Source of the DNA: Linnemannia schmuckeri
Taxonomy: Eukaryota; Mortierellomycota; Mortierellomycetes; Mortierellales; Mortierellaceae
Assembly: GCA_029449235.1 (NCBI GenBank)
Contig: JANATG010000002.1
Location: 1,116,001 to 1,180,000 of the forward strand
DNA: 64,000 nt
Reading direction: 5' to 3'
Shown: piece after piece, positions 58,431 through 64,000 of the stretch
Numbering within the stretch: the stretch's first letter is position 1
Layout: the number at the start of each line of letters is the position of its first letter
The notes under the pieces: generated by a model
Told to the model about the DNA's origin: nothing
The model's database searches: none
What the model saw: the letters and a program-made list of their open reading frames with translations, nothing else
Made by a program: the position numbers and the translations under genes

Positions 58431-58780
58431 GCAGATCACAGAGAAAGAGCGCTCTGGATGACAATGGGCCCTTTTACAGTGGTTGAGTGTATGAAGGTGT
58501 CGTGTTGTCTCATGAATGCCATTTCCGTACGACCTACTCGCCATTTTGTTTTCCTACTTTCACATATGGTTTTTATGTGTCAGGCACAACTTTCTTTCTC
58601 CCTCTCTCTGTTACTCTCAACACCGAAGCCTGCCTCGAAGTTTCATGAACCGTCATTCGTCGCATCCATGCCTCTCGCCTTCGTATACCTTTTCTCCTTT
58701 AAATTTTTAGTTCATAAAGGTTTTGTCTCAAAGTATCCGATTTTATTTTGCTTCGTATGTGTTTATACATGTTGTAGCGG

Positions 58781-61700
58781 TTAGCCGCTAATGGTAATGG
58801 AAATCTCCGCCTCAGGGTTTGCAGGCTGCGGTTTGGGCTTTTCCTTCTTTTCCGCGTGGTCAAGTCCCAACGACTCGTTCTCCGTGATGGTTGCCTCCGA
58901 CAGTTTGTCATCTAAGACGAACATGTTATGAACAAAAAAACGACACAGTTAGTAAATAATTTCTGTAAAAAAAAATGACATGTTAATAAAAAAAATAGAG
59001 CTGAACAAACCAGCTTTCACTCACCAAGCTTGACGGGCGTAATTCGATCGCTGCTGTCATAGATGACAAACTTGACCTTCTCAAACTCCTCCTTGTCCAT
59101 TCCGAGACGTGCTCGGATGCGAACCTTGGTCTCCGAAAATAATTCACCCTCCTTGACCACAATCTTGAAAGGAATTCCGTACTGCTTGGTGCATTCTCCT
59201 GAGAAATGGAAGCAACTCAGCAGTTTGTCGTTCTCAGCCTTGTCGGCCTCCTCCTTTGGGATCTCCTCTGCAAACAGCTCGTTTTGATCATCGTGGTCGC
59301 TTTTGGGGTCGTCACGATCAAACTCATTCTGGATTTTGGATTCATACAATGAGAACATTCGGATTTTGCCAGTACCCTCGGGGCTCAGCGTCACGCGTTT
59401 CTCCAGTTCTTCGATGACCTCAGCGATACTTCCAGCCTTAGGCAAAAGCATCTCGTGTGTTGACTATTGAGAGGTAAAAAAGACAAAGTGTTAATGGCAT
59501 TATCCGTATAATGAATACATCAAAAAAAACCTGTCACATACACAATATTGAAATACAATAACATACTTCCTTCTTCAGGGTAGGACTGAGCCAAGTGACT
59601 TTGAACATTCGCTTGGTTTCCAGCTCAACAATGCTCATATCCAGCTTCTGGTAAAACAATGTCGTCTTCTCGTTTCCTTGGACATAGCCTGGAGAAAGAA
59701 TCTCCTCCAGCGACAGCTTCGTGTCCTTGAGAATCACCTTCTTGGGGACACCCCCCACCGAGGACGAGGTGAACTGAACAAACAAGGGATCAATCTCCAG
59801 CTTTGCAGACGCAACGGCTGCAATCTCGTCGTAGGTATTTTTCTTGGAGAGCTCAACCAAGAATGTGGGCAAGTGAGCATCATTCTCCGTTTTGGGCTTG
59901 AATTCAACCATTAGGCGGTTGTGGATGTAATCAAAGTACTGTGGCACGGTCGCCCGGAGCTTTCGCTGCTCAAGTTCTTCGGTCCTATTAAATATATGAT
60001 TAAGATTCATATTAAATGACAGTTGGAACGGTTAGATTGGTGCAGGTTATAATGCATCTCAAGACGAATGCATAAATCTGACAACCAAATACACGTACTC
60101 CTTTTGGGTCAGCTCCTTTTGGAAGACGATGATGTCGCCGCCTTGGATCTCGCATTGGTGGAACGTCAGCTTGACCTTCATTGGCTCGATCATCGACGGT
60201 TTGATTTCCTAAAGGTAAGTAGAGTGACAGTAACAGCATATATTAGTGTGTGAACGGTTTGAAAACGACATATAGGCAACATAAACAAAGTGGGCATTTT
60301 TACCTCAAACAGTTTCAGAGATGTGTGTGCCGGGAAGCCCTTCATCTCGTTCAATCGTCCGACAATATCACCCACCACCGTCTGCTTGTGGACATACAAC
60401 TTGCCAAGTCCTCTTATAGTTCAAAAGCATGGAGGTTAGTTACTGAAAAATTATTCAGTCGCCAACAAAGATACAGATACGGCAAACAATGAAACTTACC
60501 GCATGGTCGTCGTGAAAGGATCGTAAAACTTGACAAAGATCATGATGTTACCGTTGTAGGTCTCGTTCTGGAACCACGAAGTTCGTCCATTGTTGGCCTT
60601 GATCGGCCTCTCAGGGACCTCCAGGTAACACTTCAAGTCCGTTGCTGTTCGAGTTCCGTATTTTTCCCGCACCGCCTCCATTGCTATTCACAAAAGCATA
60701 TTTCCATTTTTAGTACATGTCAAACCTGTAACCGGTGAAAGGAGAAGGTTATGTACCACTTTGTCGTTCCTTCAAACACAAAATTACTTACGAGTCATAG
60801 CTTCGGTGTCAGGAATGGGGACATCTGTCCTAAAGGTGTCGTTCTGTCGCTTTACCAGCGTCCAGACACGCAATTGATCTTCGGGAATTCCGTGATCTTC
60901 AGCAAGAGTGCGCTTGAAGGATGCAAAGTTGTCCTTCTTCTTAACCCTGAGCGCCTTGCCTGTCGTCTCTGAAGCAGTGTTATATAGGTCGAATCCATTG
61001 TGCGCCCTAAAATCGTTGTCCGAGACCACACGCGCATCGAAGCACAGCAAAGCCTCCTCCTTCGCCTTTTTCTCGGCTTCCTGAGCCTTGCGTTCCTCTT
61101 CCAGCTGCTTGAGAATCTTCTCGGGAACTTCTTCTGCTGTTACGGGCTTTAAGATCTCTTCAACGGCAGAGTCTTGAATATAGATCAACATATATGCGTT
61201 CGTCACACGTTTTTGCCTCTTTGCCTGACGTTCGGGGAGAGCCAAGGCCTCAGTGTCCTCCTCGGGGTCACCGCTGCCGTAATTATCCTCCAGGACGTCG
61301 GCGAGAGTTCCTTGGGTGACAGTATCGTCGTTGAAGCGATACCAGTTACCATCTACCTGGGGCTTCAAGAGCGCGAAATAGTGTCCCCTGTTCATGACGC
61401 CTGAGTGAACAAGAACTCTACACGGTTGAGGAGGAGACGCGTTAGAGGGTCAATAAAGACGCGTTGCTGTGTGGCAATAGCAACTCATAAGTGAAATCTC
61501 ATATTAATTCAGATCAAAATCTTACCCATAGATCGAGTATTTGTACCCATCCTCACCCAGCTTCTCCTTTTGCTCCCCATCAGCGACAAACTCTGCCAGG
61601 TCAATCTTCTCGGGGTACTCGTGTCTGTCGTTGATTTTGACCATTGCTTGCCGCTCAGGAGAGTACTCGAAGCGCTTCAAATGCAAGTGGAGAACTGGAG

Positions 61701-63954
61701 GGAGGGACTCAAATATCACACCCTTCTTTGCGTCCTGGAGACCATGGCCCTCGGCATAGTACTGGTTGTCGCCATCCAACGCCTCCACTTTCACGTAGTC
61801 GACGAATGAGTCCCTGAGAGTCGCACACCCCTTCACGTTCAATTGGATATCTACAGCATGGTCAAATATCATGAGTTATATGTTTGTTCTTAGGAATTTT
61901 TTCTTCGTTGAGAATATAGGCTCTTTTCAACACTTACCACAGAAGGTTTCTGTGAGAGATGACTCGTAATCCACGTTTAGACACTTGACAAAACTCCTTG
62001 TTTTGCCACCAAAGAGATATTGAATCGCCCCTTCAGCCTTAGTCCCCTAGAAACAAAAACCGAAAGAGGTGAATAATTAACATACAACGCCTTTTAGCGA
62101 AACACGCCACCAACTTGAACCATATATCTAAGCGCTTCTTACCCTCATCTTCTGCTCCAAGTTATCCTGAAGTACGCGATTGAACTCCTGGACATCGTGC
62201 TGCCGGAAGCTCTCGACCTCATCCCACCCGAACGATTGTGTTAAGTCCTTCGTTGAGACCGCCTTTGAGCTGATCGAAAGTTGGTAAAAGACATGCTGGA
62301 GTGCAAGGGCCACAGATTGCGAGGGTTCTTCCTCGTCCGTGGCAATGTCGTACACCGCCTTGCGGAAGTAGTTTGTAAAGTAAAGCGACTGGAGCATCGA
62401 ATTCATGTAGCATGTGGCGCCTTGATTCTCCAATCCGACAAAGCCTGTAGATGCCTTGGAGTCGTATCCATTCGACTCTTGCCACAGCAGACCCGTAGGG
62501 TCTTTGTAGACTCGAACATACGTCGAGATAACGAGTCGATTATTATTAAGAATGGAAATACCGCGGGAATCCCGAGCGCGCTCTAGATCTGCGATGGCAA
62601 AGAACTTGGTAAAGCCCCAGTCGGATTCATCATTATTGAACCGATGATGTGAGGCTAGAAAAGAGATTTATAACAGGATATTAGCTTAAGAGCAAGCTCT
62701 GAGTCTGTCGATTGAGGACACCGGCGCGTCAAACGAGTCAAAAGAAACTTCGGATGTTTAGCCGAACTTACAGTTAGTGAAATGAACAGTGGGGTCATCG
62801 GGGTTAGAAATGATGAGCGCAAACTGAGCACACACATGCCAGCTGTCGTCTCCCTGAGGCTCAGCAGAGTCGAGGTAGACGGCAACTTGATCGGTCGTAT
62901 TGTTTCCTCGAGGGAAAACGAGGAGTCGCCTATAGTTAAATAAGAGTGCGGAGAAATTTATTTAGCGATTTAAGCGTTACAGTTTCATCCAAAATAATGG
63001 TTACAAAGAAAAGTCGACCAAATGCACCTACCATCTGTAGCCCCCGATGACGAATTCTGGGCTGGTAGTACGTCTGTCCAGGCCAGCCCAGTCGTCAATA
63101 CGCCACTCGTGATATACGCATGTCCGTTCTTCCAGCTCTCCTTTCAGAGGAATGTGCTTCCGAGTCATCCACTCAGCTACAATGCATTGAAGAAGTAGAT
63201 TGAATAACATTAGCATACTAGACACAAAGAAGTCAGATGTAGCATAAATTCAAACATCAAAAAAAGGTGGCATACCATCGTCACAACGGTGAAAGACCTC
63301 GGGCGTTGCTTCTGCGGCATCTTCGTCGTCATCATCGTCTGACTCTGCATCATCAGCAGCCTCAGCAGCCTCAGCAGCCTCAGCAGCCTCTCCATCTGCA
63401 GGAGCATCTGCTGCTGGCGCTTCCACAGCGTCTGGGTTTGCGACGGGTTCATCGTCAGCAGGAGCATCAATGGCCGGAGCAACAGCTGCAGGCGCCTCGC
63501 CTCCAGCAGCAATGACCACAGTTGCATCCGCGACCACAGCCTGTTCCGCTGGTACGCCATCTACTGCTGCTTCCTGGACGGTGACTTCCACGGGTTGAAC
63601 TGCCTGCTCCTGGTCCACGGCTACTGCCTGTTCAACGGGCACAGCCGGAGCAACTTCGGGAGCGACTTCTCCGTCCTCCTCTTGTGCTTCGTTTGTTAGT
63701 TGCTCAGGTGGTCCAGACTGTGATTGTTGGATAGGCAATTCGACTGTAAGGTCTGTTTGTACGGTCGCATTGACCTCCTGAGGCGGTGGCGTAGCAACGT
63801 CCGCCTCGGTTGGTGTCTCCACTGCCGTTACCAACGAGACAGCGTGTTCCTGGTCGTCCATGACGACTGGCGGTGGTGGTGGTTGCTGTAGCTCTTCTAT
63901 ATGCGTAACTTGAGTCTCCTGAGGCCCTGTCAATAGACCTGCTGCTGGTTGTTC
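58781..63954 (-). CDS. UBP15: Ubiquitin-specific protease USP7/Ubp15-type, 5' end outside window
   Basis: Thirteen minus-strand exons: 63954-63276, 63176-63032, 62929-62772, 62654-62143, 62046-61938, 61850-61526, 61417-60792, 60683-60500, 60412-60304, 60208-60099, 59984-59567, 59463-59025 and 58911-58781, giving 1314 aa in the window. The first visible exon begins at an acceptor, so the start exon lies beyond 64000. An acidic Ala/Val/Pro-rich N-terminus precedes a MATH domain (CVYHEWRIDDWAGLDRR, GYRWRLLVFPRGNN). The USP core follows: Cys box NQGATCYMNSMLQSLYF, QHDVQEFNRVL, HLHLKRFEYS, and His box VLVHSGVMNRGHYFALL. The C-terminal half contains the USP7-type ubiquitin-like repeats (KTTLFYQKLDMS, MFKVTWLSP, FKIVVKEGELF). 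It removes ubiquitin from nuclear and peroxisome-biogenesis targets in model fungi. Splice phases all agree. Confidence 0.95.
63353..63389 (-). repeat. (CAGCAGCCT)n coding repeat in USP7-type gene
   Basis: Four 9-base units read on the minus strand as Ala-Glu-Ala repeats in the disordered acidic N-terminal region. Confidence 0.8.
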
Positions 63955-64000
63955 CTAGTATAGTTCAACATGAACAGTAGACACAAAGTTAACGACACCG

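Noticed and set aside
1..64000. tRNA, rRNA, CRISPR or transposon genes
   Set aside because: Looked for tRNA B-box-like TTCGA motifs, repeat-spacer arrays and transposase or reverse-transcriptase signatures; none was convincing.

Overview
The window is fungal nuclear DNA. Genes are split by short GT-AG introns, promoters are pyrimidine-rich, and the gene set is eukaryotic and fungal: beta-1,3-glucan synthase, GH72 glucanosyltransferase, Tom20 and peroxisomal MFE-2 with an SKL tail. Protein similarity, long intergenic spaces and a Tom20-SET gene suggest an early-diverging lineage, most likely Mortierellomycota (Mortierella and relatives). That placement is inference. All exon models were built by hand from splice-site phase and family conservation.

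Layout. 0-6 kb: ornithine decarboxylase (+), then two decayed genes: a beta-trefoil-lectin-like pseudogene (-) and a degenerate SmB-like gene (+). 6-19.7 kb: a four-TM protein (+), an Asi1/Asi3-like membrane RING protein (+), Borealin (-) and Lunapark (+) sharing a divergent promoter, a SETD9-like SET protein (-), and a stretch with only ambiguous open frames. 19.7-31 kb, all minus: a 15-exon Ulp2/SENP6-7 SUMO protease, a Tom20-MYND-SET fusion, ribosomal protein S27, and a GH72 glucanosyltransferase gene broken by in-frame stops. 33.6-46 kb, all plus: FKS glucan synthase, prohibitin 2 and an OFA-type MFS transporter. 49.7-56.3 kb: a type I membrane protein (+), a single-dehydrogenase MFE-2 (+) and a GPI-type secreted protein (-). 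57.5-64 kb, minus: a broken protein kinase and a 13-exon USP7/Ubp15 deubiquitinase whose 5' end lies outside the window.

There is no operon-like logic, but themes recur: protein modification (SUMO protease, deubiquitinase, RING ligase, two SET proteins), cell wall (FKS and GH72, head-to-head) and mitochondria/peroxisome (Tom20, PHB2, MFE-2). The most unusual item is the continuous Tom20-MYND-SET gene, in which the usual SET catalytic tyrosine position appears to be Phe. Second is the presence of four decayed genes among intact ones, several carrying TGA/TAG codons explainable by C-to-T or G-to-A transitions.
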